DNA from: Fidelibacterota bacterium | Lineage (GTDB): Bacteria; Fidelibacterota; Marinisomatia; Marinisomatales; TCS55 | Length of the DNA stretch: 64,000 bases | Direction: 5' to 3' | Assembly (NCBI GenBank): GCA_014382015.1 | Contig: JACNKN010000032.1 | Span: 20,513 to 84,512, forward strand | Shown here: positions 1-9,667 of the stretch, piece by piece | How positions within the stretch are numbered: the first letter of the stretch is position 1 | Layout: the number at the start of each line of letters is the position of its first letter | Made by a program: the position numbers and the translations under genes | Notes under the pieces: generated by a model | What the model saw: only the letters and a program-made list of their open reading frames with translations | Databases searched by the model: none | What the model was told of the DNA's origin: nothing

Positions 1-1881
1 TATCCATACTTGTTGGTCATTTGCCTTTAGTAGTTGAATAGAACCTAAAACTGGTTTCTTATTTTCCCATATTCTTACAAATTCTTTTATGGTTGGATCA
101 AACTCAAACCATTCAACCACCCAATCATTATCCACAGATCTGAGTGTAGCTAATGCTGTTGGATTCGTATTTTGCGCTACACAAACTTGAAGATCCTTGC
201 CTTCATTTTTGTAAAATGCATTTATATCATTTAGGTCATCTCCCCACCAGAGAGAATCGCCTGCTCCGATAAAATCCAAGTCACCATCACCATCCACATC
301 CCACTGAAAAAGAATGGATTTATTTTCATCCTTCAAATAAGCCACATCATAACTTGATGAAAGGGTAAACGACATGTTTTCCCCAGCTTTGGAGATGTTG
401 CTGATATTGATGCCCGAATTCGCGCCAGAATTCGATTTTGTATTGGGATAGGTGAAAGATGAAAAATCCATACTTCCTTCTGCATTGGCGCGAAAATATT
501 CCGGATTATCAGCAAACCACATATCGCCCCAATATCCGGAAGATGGGTCTGTAAATAGATTCGATATATATCCCATATCCTGGGCGCCGTCCGCTTCTTC
601 CAGATCAATACCTCGATGTTTTCTATCGGAATTAATAGAAAATAAATCCAACCCTTCTCGAATTTTCTTTTCGTCAATATGCCAGATTAATAATCCCGAT
701 GCAGGCAAGCCCAAATTATAATTCAATATTTCCGTTATAACACCAGAATCATTCTTTTTTACACCTACAGAATCCATCAACACATGTATAAAAGGAGGAT
801 ATTCATCCGTTTTTTCCCAGACGACATACTGAGCGGAATCAACACTAACTCTATTTCTATACCAATTATTCCGATTTTCGATTAAAAAATATTCATCTGT
901 GCTAATTGGAATTTTGATAATACCAATTTTAGTATCACTGCTCATTGCAATATTTCCAGGATATTTAATCGTAGATGGAGTCTCCCAACCGGCATAAATC
1001 CGCGTCCATGCATCTGGTGGTGCAGGGATTATACCTCTCCCATTATTTGACCCTTGATCCATAAGGGAAAAAACACCCACACCAGATAGGCCGGATTCCA
1101 AATCCCATAATGGAGGTAAACCAACCGCAAAACCTATCATCATGGCAAATGTACCCGTGATACTGTATTGTATATCACAAGGGCTGGACAATTGATTAAA
1201 AATAGAATCGTCGTAAAAAAGATGATTTTGTGTTTCAGGAATAACAATTCCATTGGGGATGAACATCCGCCCAACTTGTATAGGTCCACCCAAATGGGTA
1301 TTGACCATATTTTTATCCACGTAAGTGGATGGAATATCTTCCGGTGTTGGATCGAGGAATGGTAAATTAAAATCCTGTCCTACGCCGGGATGAACAATCG
1401 TAATTAAATCAAATTGGCTAAAGTCAATATTATCCACTTCATATGCTCTATTAGTAGCATCCCTTAATAATTCGGTGATCCGTTTCTCATGGACTTCATC
1501 CTGGCTAATCTCATGGTAATAATTCATGGGAGTATTGATTAAATAGCTGGATTCATTGGCTGAGGGAAATACTGTAGAATTCTGCAGATCGATCCCAAAC
1601 TTTCCATAAGACACTGATCGGTAATAGTTATCAACCGCTATAAGATGGGATTGAAAATAATTTTTATCATGCGGCGGCGGATCGATGGTATAATCCCCGC
1701 ATTCGATTGGTTTTGCAGTATATAGAAAATCCCCGTTTCCTGAAACGCCAGGGTAATCCTGAACAGGAAATGACACACGAATGACTGCCACTTTCAAGTC
1801 CCCCAGGACTTGGGCATTTAGGGAGATCAATGCAGAAAGCAGAAGGACAATTGTCCACCTGCTCAATGGAGAATGGTTCAT
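1..1881 (-). CDS. Secreted M6-like metallopeptidase homologue with destroyed zinc motif (partial, C-terminus off window)
   Basis: Open for 627 codons from the ATG at 1881 to the window edge, so the C-terminus is missing. Residues 1-23 form a signal peptide ending NAQ. The following ~400 residues have the layout of secreted M6 (immune inhibitor A-like) peptidases: FAMMIGFAVGLPPLWD (residues 245-260) lines up with the family's FAHEFGHxLGLPDLYD, and GVGVFSLMDQG follows as in M6 proteins. The zinc-binding HExxH is replaced by MMIGF (247-251), so metalloprotease activity is unlikely. A DVDGDGDLD stretch at 528-536 resembles an FG-GAP or EF-hand calcium loop. It lies 12 bp downstream of the PorV-like gene, and I infer it is an exported, perhaps type IX-secreted, surface protein; a C-terminal sorting domain would be outside the window. 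Family assignment is fairly sure, role unknown. Confidence 0.75.
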   Translation of the reverse strand, partial: MNHSPLSRWTIVLLLSALISLNAQVLGDLKVAVIRVSFPVQDYPGVSGNGDFLYTAKPIECGDYTIDPPPHDKNYFQSHLIAVDNYYRSVSYGKFGIDLQNSTVFPSANESSYLINTPMNYYHEISQDEVHEKRITELLRDATNRAYEVDNIDFSQFDLITIVHPGVGQDFNLPFLDPTPEDIPSTYVDKNMVNTHLGGPIQVGRMFIPNGIVIPETQNHLFYDDSIFNQLSSPCDIQYSITGTFAMMIGFAVGLPPLWDLESGLSGVGVFSLMDQGSNNGRGIIPAPPDAWTRIYAGWETPSTIKYPGNIAMSSDTKIGIIKIPISTDEYFLIENRNNWYRNRVSVDSAQYVVWEKTDEYPPFIHVLMDSVGVKKNDSGVITEILNYNLGLPASGLLIWHIDEKKIREGLDLFSINSDRKHRGIDLEEADGAQDMGYISNLFTDPSSGYWGDMWFADNPEYFRANAEGSMDFSSFTYPNTKSNSGANSGINISNISKAGENMSFTLSSSYDVAYLKDENKSILFQWDVDGDGDLDFIGAGDSLWWGDDLNDINAFYKNEGKDLQVCVAQNTNPTALATLRSVDNDWVVEWFEFDPTIKEFVRIWENKKPVLGSIQLLKANDQQVWI

Positions 1882-1893
1882 TCGAAATTCAGG

Positions 1894-3255
1894 TTAAAAC
1901 TGAATATTCATGGAGAACCGCATGGTATTGGTCAGAGGGTGACCCGGTTGCCCAGATGTATATCCAAAATCAAAACCATAATTAGAGAAGCGCAATCCAA
2001 CCCCAAAAGTTGGGTTTTGAATTTTCCCGGTTTTATCAAAATAATAACCGGTTCTCAAAGCAAAATAGGAGGAGTACCAATACTCTAAACCAAAGTTATG
2101 CACCAACTTATCTAATTCATCAGAAATAGAACGGTCTTTGGCTGACCCCACTTCTTTTTGGCCCCATTCGTTATATATTCCCCAATTATCATCTCCAAAT
2201 GTGGCACCATATTCATTGGCTGTATTGATCATTTCTTCCGGATCGCGATTTCCATTGTCATTGGCATCCCCTGCCCATTCCCAGCCACCAATCTTTTTAT
2301 CCGATTCTTCCCCAGCGGGAGACCGATCAATATCACCTCCCAATAGCCAGTCATCTACCCAAGACGTAAATATGGCTTTAAATAGCCGATCCTTGTGTGC
2401 GGATTCCAGTACACCATTTTGATTATAATTCGCATTTTTTATCGCCGCTTTCCCATCTTTATCAAATCCACCTACAATACCATCACCATCCCAATCCATG
2501 TCTGGATAGGACGCCACTAAGAGTTTATCAACATCATACACCATTTTAAGGCTGTTATAATCATTTTTGAATATTTCGTATGCCAGCCCAAGAGTCAGAT
2601 TAGTCGGCTGGGGATCTGCCTGATCCGGATCAATGAATGAAACCTTAGGGCCAATGTTTGTCATAGTGACACCTATATCCAACTTGGGTGTTAAGAATTC
2701 TTTATGCATATAACCTAAATCGAAGCCAAAATCAGTGGAGGTTCCTTTTCCCTTTTCTGACCCGGTACCCAATTCAACTAAATGCTGGTAGGATATTTTG
2801 GCATTCATGCCAAAAGATGATGTGGACGAAAGTTTCGTACTATAAGAGAGGGCTGCAGCCGTCATATAAGAAGTGAATTTCCCTTGATATTGAGCGTATT
2901 CATCCATCCGGACTTGTTCACCCAGATTTAAATAAATTAAATGACCACCCAGACTTCCCAAAGTCGGAAATGTTTTCCGAAATCCTAAAAATTCGTAATA
3001 CAAGTCATCGGCTAAGTTCGGGAGCCAATTCACGTGCATAAATGCAATTTCAGATCCAGTTTGAAAAGCGAGCCCTGCAGGATTCCAATAACTGGCATAT
3101 GCATCATTGGCAATGGCAACTTGTGCTTCTCCCATACCACCGGCACGTGCACCGGGAGATATGAGCAGAAAAATAGCGCCTGCTTCACTTTGCGCATTGA
3201 GGGACGGACTGCAAAAAAGCAGAAGCGCCGCCACAATTGAATATATTCGTTTCAT
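1894..3255 (-). CDS. PorV/PorQ-family outer-membrane beta-barrel protein
   Basis: 453 residues with a signal peptide (MKRIYSIVAALLLFCSPSLNAQ) and the PorV/UPF0164 opening GAIFLLISPGARAGGMGEAQVAIANDAYASYWNPAGLA, seen here over residues 27-63 in pieces typical of the family. The C-terminus ends in aromatic F, as OM barrels do. PorV proteins are type IX secretion components that bind cargo signal domains at the outer membrane. An extra, Asp/Asn-rich segment of about 110 residues (roughly 245-355, including DWDGDGIVGG) is inserted before the last strands and looks like a calcium-binding surface loop. SD GGAAAGGA precedes the ATG. It is followed 12 bp later by the M6-like secreted protein, so a transporter/cargo pairing is plausible but inferred. 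Confidence 0.8.
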   Translation of the reverse strand: MKRIYSIVAALLLFCSPSLNAQSEAGAIFLLISPGARAGGMGEAQVAIANDAYASYWNPAGLAFQTGSEIAFMHVNWLPNLADDLYYEFLGFRKTFPTLGSLGGHLIYLNLGEQVRMDEYAQYQGKFTSYMTAAALSYSTKLSSTSSFGMNAKISYQHLVELGTGSEKGKGTSTDFGFDLGYMHKEFLTPKLDIGVTMTNIGPKVSFIDPDQADPQPTNLTLGLAYEIFKNDYNSLKMVYDVDKLLVASYPDMDWDGDGIVGGFDKDGKAAIKNANYNQNGVLESAHKDRLFKAIFTSWVDDWLLGGDIDRSPAGEESDKKIGGWEWAGDANDNGNRDPEEMINTANEYGATFGDDNWGIYNEWGQKEVGSAKDRSISDELDKLVHNFGLEYWYSSYFALRTGYYFDKTGKIQNPTFGVGLRFSNYGFDFGYTSGQPGHPLTNTMRFSMNIQF

Positions 3256-3399
3256 AGAAATAGTCCTTTCCCCGATTCGGGGTATAATGTTTAAAAATGT
3301 TTGAAACGTATCAACCGTTAGCGATGTTTTATTGGCACTCCTGTGATTTGTATGAAATTACCCTATTCTGATCTATCGAGGCAAGGAATTGTAAAATTA

Positions 3400-5190
3400 T
3401 TAATTGACAGTCCATGTAGATAAAATCGGGATATAAGTGATGGCCAAAACACTCAAAAGCATGACCATAAAAAATGGCAAAGTGGATTTATATATGGTAG
3501 GCATATTCTCGTCAAATCGATAGGCAGACAAAAATAAATTCATTCCAACAGGGGGCGTTAAAAACCCAAGTTCAAGGTTTGCAATAAATATAATGGCTAA
3601 ATGAACCGGGTCTATACCAAAATAAGCACCCAAGGGCGTAATGAGGGGTACCACAATGATAATTGCGGAAAAAATATCCATCATGCAACCAACGGCGAGT
3701 AGGAAAACATTTAGCATCAATAGAAAAACCAATTTCGAGCTGATAAATGTTTTAACCCAAGCCAGCAGTTTAAATGGAATTTCTGCATCCACTAAATAAC
3801 TGGTCAATCCCATAGCCACACCTAAGATAATCAGAACGCCGCCAATCAGCGTGGAGCAATCAAGGATAATTTTCCTCAAATCTTTACTCTTTAAATCTTT
3901 ATATACAAATACCTCTATAATAAATACGTAAACGACTGTCATCGCAGCCGTTTCCACCAATGTTGTAAATCCGCCAAAAATTCCGAATAAAATAAAAAAG
4001 GGAATCATGGCTTCCCATTTCGTTTCAATTATGGATTCTTTGATTTTCGTTAAATCGAACTTCTGTCGTCTTATGTGTTGTGCTTCGCCCTGCCAGACGG
4101 CCCATCCACCGATTATAGCCACTCTCAAAAATCCTGGAACGATTCCGGCCAGAAAAATCGTTTTCACTGAGACTGCTGCCGTTACGCCATAAATAATTAA
4201 GGGTAAACTGGGTGGAAATAGTAAACCTAAAGATCCAGCAACCGTTATGAGTCCCAAAGAAAATTGTTTTGAATACCCTTCTTTTGTTAACAATGGATAC
4301 AGCAACCCACCCAACGCCAGTATGGTGACGCCGGAACCGCCTGTTAAAGCAGTAAAAAATCCGCATAAGAGAACGAGGACAATTGGTGTCCCTCCCGGGA
4401 TCCATCCAAAAGATGCCCGAAATAATCGAACTAACCTTTCAGAAGCACGGCTTTCAGCCAGGATATACCCCGCCAATGTAAAAAGAGGTATGGTGGATAA
4501 TGTCGGTGAAACAACAATTCGATATGCTTCAGCTGGTATAGCTGAAAGTGGTATATATTCCCGCCAGAAAAAAAGAATGGCTAATCCGCCCAAACCAATA
4601 AATATAGGTGCACCTTTGTAAATTGCAAATAATATGAAAAGGATACTCACCCACATGAAAACGGTTGATTCACGTAAAAAGTTAAATCGATTTACCTGGG
4701 CTAAGAGAACAACACCCATCAGGAGAATTCCACGATTCCGCCATTTGTTATATCCGTTCATAAACAAATGAATCACAATGAGAAATAAACCGATTGGCAT
4801 AACAAGCTGGGCCACCCACCGTGGCAAATATGGCGCAATATTCATGGGATAAGCCATTTCAACTTTTACTAATTCCCAACTGCCGTATGCCAAAGCTAAT
4901 ACAATAAAAATAGTCGTGATTTTACCAATAAACTTTGCCCAGTTAATGGACGGATTCACAGCAAATAACGGCTCGGTTGTCAGCGCCAATAATTTATTCC
5001 GCCGCGCTGCAATAACAGCACCGGTAAAACCAATCCATAAGGTTAAATGCTGCACAAGAACAGGAGAAGCGACAACACCTGTCGTCCCAAATAACCGTGT
5101 TATGACTTCAATAGCCGGTAGTAATACAAGTGCAATAAATACAAATAAGGTAAAATACTTTTCGATGGATTTTATATTAAAATAATGCAC
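3400..5190 (-). CDS. dctQM: TRAP transporter fused small and large permease (DctQ-DctM)
   Basis: 596 residues, almost all hydrophobic. Residues 1-165 have the four-helix DctQ layout (including LWIGFTGAVIAARRNK), and about 170-596 is the large DctM permease with the family motifs GSGVTILALGGLLYP and LGLLFPPSLPLIIYG, and near the end LELGFLTPPVGMNLFLSAYRF. It is an inner-membrane secondary transporter that uses an ion gradient to take up a substrate, usually an organic acid, delivered by a periplasmic binding protein. The binding protein DctP ends 12 bp upstream and the TatT TPR lipoprotein precedes that, so the set is complete. The fusion of the two permease subunits is common in TRAP systems. 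Substrate cannot be read from the sequence. Confidence 0.92.
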   Translation of the reverse strand: MHYFNIKSIEKYFTLFVFIALVLLPAIEVITRLFGTTGVVASPVLVQHLTLWIGFTGAVIAARRNKLLALTTEPLFAVNPSINWAKFIGKITTIFIVLALAYGSWELVKVEMAYPMNIAPYLPRWVAQLVMPIGLFLIVIHLFMNGYNKWRNRGILLMGVVLLAQVNRFNFLRESTVFMWVSILFILFAIYKGAPIFIGLGGLAILFFWREYIPLSAIPAEAYRIVVSPTLSTIPLFTLAGYILAESRASERLVRLFRASFGWIPGGTPIVLVLLCGFFTALTGGSGVTILALGGLLYPLLTKEGYSKQFSLGLITVAGSLGLLFPPSLPLIIYGVTAAVSVKTIFLAGIVPGFLRVAIIGGWAVWQGEAQHIRRQKFDLTKIKESIIETKWEAMIPFFILFGIFGGFTTLVETAAMTVVYVFIIEVFVYKDLKSKDLRKIILDCSTLIGGVLIILGVAMGLTSYLVDAEIPFKLLAWVKTFISSKLVFLLMLNVFLLAVGCMMDIFSAIIIVVPLITPLGAYFGIDPVHLAIIFIANLELGFLTPPVGMNLFLSAYRFDENMPTIYKSTLPFFMVMLLSVLAITYIPILSTWTVN

Positions 5191-5202
5191 AAAAAATGAA
5201 AT

Positions 5203-6198
5203 TTATTTCTTACGGGAATCCATTTCGTTTTTGACCTCCATTAGCCGGTCAAAAGTGACTTCATCTATTAGAGTTCCCCTAAAATCAGGATACATTCTTT
5301 CGATAAGTGCTTTCCACTCCATTACCTGTTCTGGAGTGGGTGTATTCACCTTAAGCCCGTATTCCACCATAACATCAATCGCTTTACCCGATTCATGTCT
5401 GTTTTTTTCCTGAAAACCTGTCCCAATTTTTTGTGCAATTTCCATCATCGATGCTTGGTGTTCCGGTTTTATGCGACGCCAAGTTCGGTTATCAATCACG
5501 ATGGCAGCTGTCAAATTTCCCCATTTCATGTTAAGCATGTTATCGGCAATTCCAAACAATTGCTGAGATAATGCATAAATTGGATTGAAACCAAGAGAAT
5601 TCACCAAACCCGTTTGTAAACCGGATAAAACATCTGTCATAGCCAAAGGAACGGGTTGGTATCCGTGTTTTTCATAAAGCTGAGCTGTTTTATAATCTCC
5701 AGCCCAAATAAATATTTTTGTTTTTTTAAGATCCTCTGGTGTGTAAACAGGTTCCGATGAAAACCAATACGCCCATCCCACATCAACCATGGTTAAAATT
5801 TTGAATCCGTTTTTTTCCGTTACTGACAATAATTCATGACTGAGACGAGAGCGAACAAAATCAACTTCTTCATACGTTTGATAGAGCATGGGCATATAGA
5901 ATGCAGTAAAATATGGATTAATTTCTGTCATTCCCTCATTGGTAATTGCAGCACCATGGATTTGGCCAATACGCATTTTACGAATCATATCCCTTTCATC
6001 CCCCACGACGCCTCCGGGGTAAATCCGTAATCGCACCTCACCGTTAGTGACTTCTGTCCATTGCTGACCTAAATCAACAAGTAAACCATGCCATTCAGTG
6101 CCTTCCGGTGCTAATGTTGCCATTTTTACAATAATCTTTTTTGCCCATAATAACTGGACAGAAAAACAAATAATGAGAATGAGAATGTGTCGTTTCAT
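5203..6198 (-). CDS. dctP: TRAP transporter substrate-binding protein (DctP family)
   Basis: 331 residues: signal peptide to about residue 19 (LLWA|KK), then the DctP hallmark KMATLAPEGTEWH, GGVVGDERDMIRKMRIGQIHGAAITN and the later WAGDYKTAQLYEKHGYQPVPL / DVLSGLQTGLVNSLGFNP region that contributes to the ligand cleft. It binds the transported compound in the periplasm and hands it to the fused permease encoded 12 bp downstream. The usual conserved Arg that binds a carboxylate in many DctP proteins is not obvious at WAYWFSSEPVYTPEDLKKTKIF, so the ligand may not be a simple carboxylate; TatT-linked DctP proteins are suspected to handle hydrophobic ligands. Assignment to family is secure. Confidence 0.92.
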   Translation of the reverse strand: MKRHILILIICFSVQLLWAKKIIVKMATLAPEGTEWHGLLVDLGQQWTEVTNGEVRLRIYPGGVVGDERDMIRKMRIGQIHGAAITNEGMTEINPYFTAFYMPMLYQTYEEVDFVRSRLSHELLSVTEKNGFKILTMVDVGWAYWFSSEPVYTPEDLKKTKIFIWAGDYKTAQLYEKHGYQPVPLAMTDVLSGLQTGLVNSLGFNPIYALSQQLFGIADNMLNMKWGNLTAAIVIDNRTWRRIKPEHQASMMEIAQKIGTGFQEKNRHESGKAIDVMVEYGLKVNTPTPEQVMEWKALIERMYPDFRGTLIDEVTFDRLMEVKNEMDSRKK

Positions 6199-6204
6199 AG
6201 TTTT

Positions 6205-7116
6205 TTATTCATAGAAGAATTCATCAATATTATCCAGAAGCCATTGGGCCCGATTACGGTTGATTTGATTTGCCAAAGATATATCTTTGTCTTCCTTCAT
6301 ATCAATATTTAACGCCTTATATAATAGATTAGTGAATTCATTTCGATTCTGAGTTTTAATAGCAACACTTTCAGCCATGGTTACATACGGTCCTAAATCA
6401 TGACCTTTTGATGCAGTCACTGCTTTTTCAAAATATTCCTTCGCAATAATTTCTTTATCATCCGGAGGGTCATGTCGATTCATGGTAAAGGAAATCATCG
6501 CTGAATATAAAGCGCCCTTATTCCAATCCGGATCGATAGATAGTGCAGTTTCCAAAAGGCTCCCTACCCTTGGGAGTAAAACCACCCATTCGGGATTGGC
6601 TCTGCTTGATTTAATTGCACCGCCATAAGCCGCTGCTGTCCAATACAATTTTGGAATATCTGACTTATCAAATTTTGGCATTTGATTTGATTGATTACTA
6701 ATCCAACTATCATATTCACCATAGGTTATTGATAATGATTGATTCCCGTACTCCACTGCTTGGCTAAAATATTTGTTTGCCTCTACATACAATATTTTTC
6801 CATCATTATAATCAGTCATAATCAGTCGATCTGCTTCTTCCATTATAAACCCAAATGTGTACTGGGTTAAGGCTTGGCATCCTTTCTGTAATAACTCAGG
6901 GTCTTCCTGATTTTTTGAAAGTTTATTTTCGATTCTTCCAACATAATAATGATATCCGCCCTTAGCCCATTCCGGTTTTTGCTGAAGAATTATCATTTGG
7001 GGGCTGCATGCTAAGCCCGCAAATATGATGAAACTCAATAATAATTTGGAGAAATTTTGTTGAATGAGGACCGAAAAATTAATCGTGTAATTCACGATAT
7101 AGAGGGAATGAATCAC
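6205..7116 (-). CDS. TRAP-associated TPR lipoprotein (TatT family)
   Basis: About 300 residues. A lipobox (FAGLAC, Cys at about residue 37) is followed by an all-helical protein with degenerate TPR-like repeats ([64 protein letters not shown]). This matches TatT, the periplasmic trimer-forming lipoprotein known from Treponema (Tp0956) that partners a TRAP binding protein. It sits 6 bp before dctP. The first ATG (7116) overlaps glyA by 38 bp and leaves a long N-terminal region before the lipobox, so a non-ATG start nearer 7050 is possible; start is uncertain. FFYE at the end is intact. Confidence in the family is good, mainly from context plus lipobox plus helical repeats. Confidence 0.8.
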   Translation of the reverse strand: MIHSLYIVNYTINFSVLIQQNFSKLLLSFIIFAGLACSPQMIILQQKPEWAKGGYHYYVGRIENKLSKNQEDPELLQKGCQALTQYTFGFIMEEADRLIMTDYNDGKILYVEANKYFSQAVEYGNQSLSITYGEYDSWISNQSNQMPKFDKSDIPKLYWTAAAYGGAIKSSRANPEWVVLLPRVGSLLETALSIDPDWNKGALYSAMISFTMNRHDPPDDKEIIAKEYFEKAVTASKGHDLGPYVTMAESVAIKTQNRNEFTNLLYKALNIDMKEDKDISLANQINRNRAQWLLDNIDEFFYE

Positions 7117-8398
7117 AGATGGTGTTTACCTCTGACTTCACGCGGTCGTTAGTTGTATCATTTTCTATGTCTGAAATGACCTGATCAATAAGATCCACAA
7201 TATGGTTCATTTCATTTTTACCCATACCGCGCGTTGTAATGGCTGGGGTTCCCACACGCATTCCACTGGTAACAAACGGACTCCGTTCATCGAATGGAAC
7301 CATATTCTTATTCACCGTAATGCCAGCTCTTTCTAATGCTTTTTCTGCTGCTTTCCCTGTAACACCTTTATGTGTAAGGTCTATGAGAATCACATGAGTA
7401 TCCGTACCACCGGAAACCAATTGATAGTCTTTTTCCAAGAGTGCATTTGCCATGGTTTGGGCATTGTCCACAATTTGTTGGGCATAGGTTTTGAACTCCG
7501 GCTTCAATGCTTCACCAAACGCAACTGCCTTTGCAGCAATAATATGCATGAGTGGACCGCCCTGGATTCCAGGCATTACTGTGGAATTTAATAATTCTGA
7601 TATCATTTTTGTCCGGCCGGACTTCGGTGCAACAACTCCCCATGGGTTTTCAACATCTTTATCCATTAAAATCATTCCACCTCTCGGCCCACGAAGTGTT
7701 TTATGGGTGGTGGTGGTCACCACATCGCAATAAGGCATGGGAGAGGGGTGAATACCTGTGGCCACCAATCCAGCAGGATGGGCAATATCAGCCATTAAAA
7801 AGGCACCGACTTCATCAGCGATTTCACGAAATTGTTCAAATTCAATAAACCTTGGATAGGCACTTCCCCCGCAGATAATAATTTTAGGTTTATGTTCCTT
7901 CGCCTGTTTACGACATTCATCAAAATTAACGCGACCCGTTTCTCGGCTAACTTGATATGAGACAACATTATATAATTTCCCCGAAAAATTTACAGGGCTG
8001 CCATGGGTCAAATGTCCACCATGAGCTAAATCCAATCCCATAATGGTATCACCCACATTCAGGAATGTCATGAGTGCAGCCATATTCGCTTGTGAACCGG
8101 AGTGGGGCTGAACATTGGCATAGCCGCAATTGAAAAGTTTTTGAGCCCGTTCCCTGGCCAAATTCTCAGCTTCATCTACATGCTCACATCCCCCATAATA
8201 TCTTGCGCCGGGATATCCTTCTGCGTATTTATTGGTCATGACCCCGCCGGCCATTTCAAGAACAGGGTAACTGACAAAGTTCTCTGACGCAATTAACTCT
8301 AGAGTATGATCCTCTCTGGAGACTTCGCGCATTAATATATCATATAATTCAGAATCTGTATTTTGTAGAAAAGTATAAGGCTCTTTGGTGGATACCAC
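7079..8398 (-). CDS. glyA: Serine hydroxymethyltransferase
   Basis: 439 residues, normal length. Converts serine and tetrahydrofolate to glycine and 5,10-methylene-THF, cytosolic and PLP-dependent. Visible motifs: ASENFVS near the N-terminus, [15 protein letters not shown] (cofactor and substrate contacts), and [16 protein letters not shown] with the Schiff-base lysine at residue 233. It begins 3 bp after the upstream TPR lipoprotein gene stops and its 3' end overlaps the tatT reading frame, so it is in the middle of a long operon. The neighbours do not share its pathway; this is a housekeeping gene in an envelope operon. Nothing looks damaged. Confidence 0.98.
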   Translation of the reverse strand: MVSTKEPYTFLQNTDSELYDILMREVSREDHTLELIASENFVSYPVLEMAGGVMTNKYAEGYPGARYYGGCEHVDEAENLARERAQKLFNCGYANVQPHSGSQANMAALMTFLNVGDTIMGLDLAHGGHLTHGSPVNFSGKLYNVVSYQVSRETGRVNFDECRKQAKEHKPKIIICGGSAYPRFIEFEQFREIADEVGAFLMADIAHPAGLVATGIHPSPMPYCDVVTTTTHKTLRGPRGGMILMDKDVENPWGVVAPKSGRTKMISELLNSTVMPGIQGGPLMHIIAAKAVAFGEALKPEFKTYAQQIVDNAQTMANALLEKDYQLVSGGTDTHVILIDLTHKGVTGKAAEKALERAGITVNKNMVPFDERSPFVTSGMRVGTPAITTRGMGKNEMNHIVDLIDQVISDIENDTTNDRVKSEVNTICDSFPLYRELHD

Positions 8399-8401
8399 TA
8401 T

Positions 8402-9667
8402 TTACCATCCTTTTCCTTTATTCAGCCTTTCAGATACCCAACTGTAACAACTGCTTTCTGCTTTAATATATCCACGATTTTTCACAGTTGCATCCATCAT
8501 AAACCATTGTGGCTTTCCAAATAAAACTTCATTCTCTTTCAACCAATCTTTGGAACGATTATAGCGCGAATATCCTTTTTCCTCTGCATCATCAAACAGT
8601 TGATATGCTAATGTTGCCACTACGCGATCATCTACAGAAATTTCTCCGGTACGACATGCCTGGAATCCTTTATAATAAACATTTCCTTTAGCGCCAAAGG
8701 CCTCTCCTTCACCAGAAATAGTTACTGCTTTATCCGCCCAATCGAAAGCAGACTTATAATCCTGTTCTTCAATATATGCTTCTGCAATTTTTATAGCCAC
8801 CCGAAAATCACGGGGATCTAAACGGAACAATCGTTCGTATGTTTTGGCTGCGTCTGATAATCGATCTCCCTTATCATAAGCCTCAGCCAGTCTGCGATAA
8901 CCCACTTTACTTGTTGGATCTGCCGCAACAACTTGTTTTAAAACTTTTGCTGCATCATCCGGGCGATCTGCCGTCAACAATTTATCTGCATAATCTAATC
9001 CATAAGAAATATTGTCTGGATTATTGTTAAATCGCTTTTTATAAACGTCTAATGGATCTCGTCCGCTTAATTCATACGCACGTGCTATATCACTTTGGGC
9101 ACCCTCATTGGTGGGTTGGAGTTTGAGAATGGAATTTAATACAGCTATTTGGTCATCGAATCTTTCTTTATCGGCATATAGCTCCGCCAATTCAATTTTA
9201 ATATCTACATCTTCAGGAGCCAAAAAAGTCAACCGGTCCAATTCGTCCATTCGAAGTTCTGCTTTTCCTTGTTTATCATAAGCATAAGCAAGACGTTTTC
9301 TTAAATCCACATTATCCGGAAGAAAAGTAAGTCCCTTTAACAGGACAATTTCAGAACTATCATATTTTCCCATATACTCATAGGCAATTGCATAATAGAG
9401 GTACACCTCCTTGGGATCATCACGATCACAACCTAAATCAGTTAATTCATCATAAGCACGAACGGTGGCTGCCCAGTCACGATTTTTATAAAATTCTGCC
9501 GCACTACTGAAAACCCGAGGACAACGCACTTTCCGAATAGAATCCAGCCGTGCTTGTTCCGCTGCATCCGCATCCGCATCAGACTGTTCCGGCGGGGCAC
9601 ACATGGTCATAAAAACGGATGCCACACCCAACATTAATAACTTTTGAATAAATTTTTTATGAATCAT
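8402..9667 (-). CDS. TPR-repeat lipoprotein
   Basis: About 421 residues if it starts at the ATG at 9667, which has SD AGGAGA and forms an ATGA overlap with the upstream barrel gene; a start 27 bp earlier is also open but worse. Signal peptide and lipobox SVFMTMC|AP, then an Asp/Ala-rich linker and at least seven TPR units (for example VYLYYAIAYEYMGKYDSS, VDLRKRLAYAYDKQGKAEL, VGYRRLAEAYDKGDRLSDAAKTYERLFRLDP). TPRs make protein-protein scaffolds; this one would be periplasmic and anchored to a membrane. It may work with the preceding OM barrel, because the two genes are translationally coupled. Specific function not recognised. Confidence 0.8.
   Translation of the reverse strand: MIHKKFIQKLLMLGVASVFMTMCAPPEQSDADADAAEQARLDSIRKVRCPRVFSSAAEFYKNRDWAATVRAYDELTDLGCDRDDPKEVYLYYAIAYEYMGKYDSSEIVLLKGLTFLPDNVDLRKRLAYAYDKQGKAELRMDELDRLTFLAPEDVDIKIELAELYADKERFDDQIAVLNSILKLQPTNEGAQSDIARAYELSGRDPLDVYKKRFNNNPDNISYGLDYADKLLTADRPDDAAKVLKQVVAADPTSKVGYRRLAEAYDKGDRLSDAAKTYERLFRLDPRDFRVAIKIAEAYIEEQDYKSAFDWADKAVTISGEGEAFGAKGNVYYKGFQACRTGEISVDDRVVATLAYQLFDDAEEKGYSRYNRSKDWLKENEVLFGKPQWFMMDATVKNRGYIKAESSCYSWVSERLNKGKGW

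Noticed and set aside
3271..3283. CCCCG-ATT-CGGGG hairpin ahead of the PorV-like gene
   Set aside because: Stem of only 5 bp, followed by the SD and not by a T-run; too weak to call a terminator or riboregulator.
4025..4405. Minus-strand 126-codon ORF inside the TRAP permease
   Set aside because: Another frame of the same strand as the dctQM gene; no start signal and no recognisable domain.
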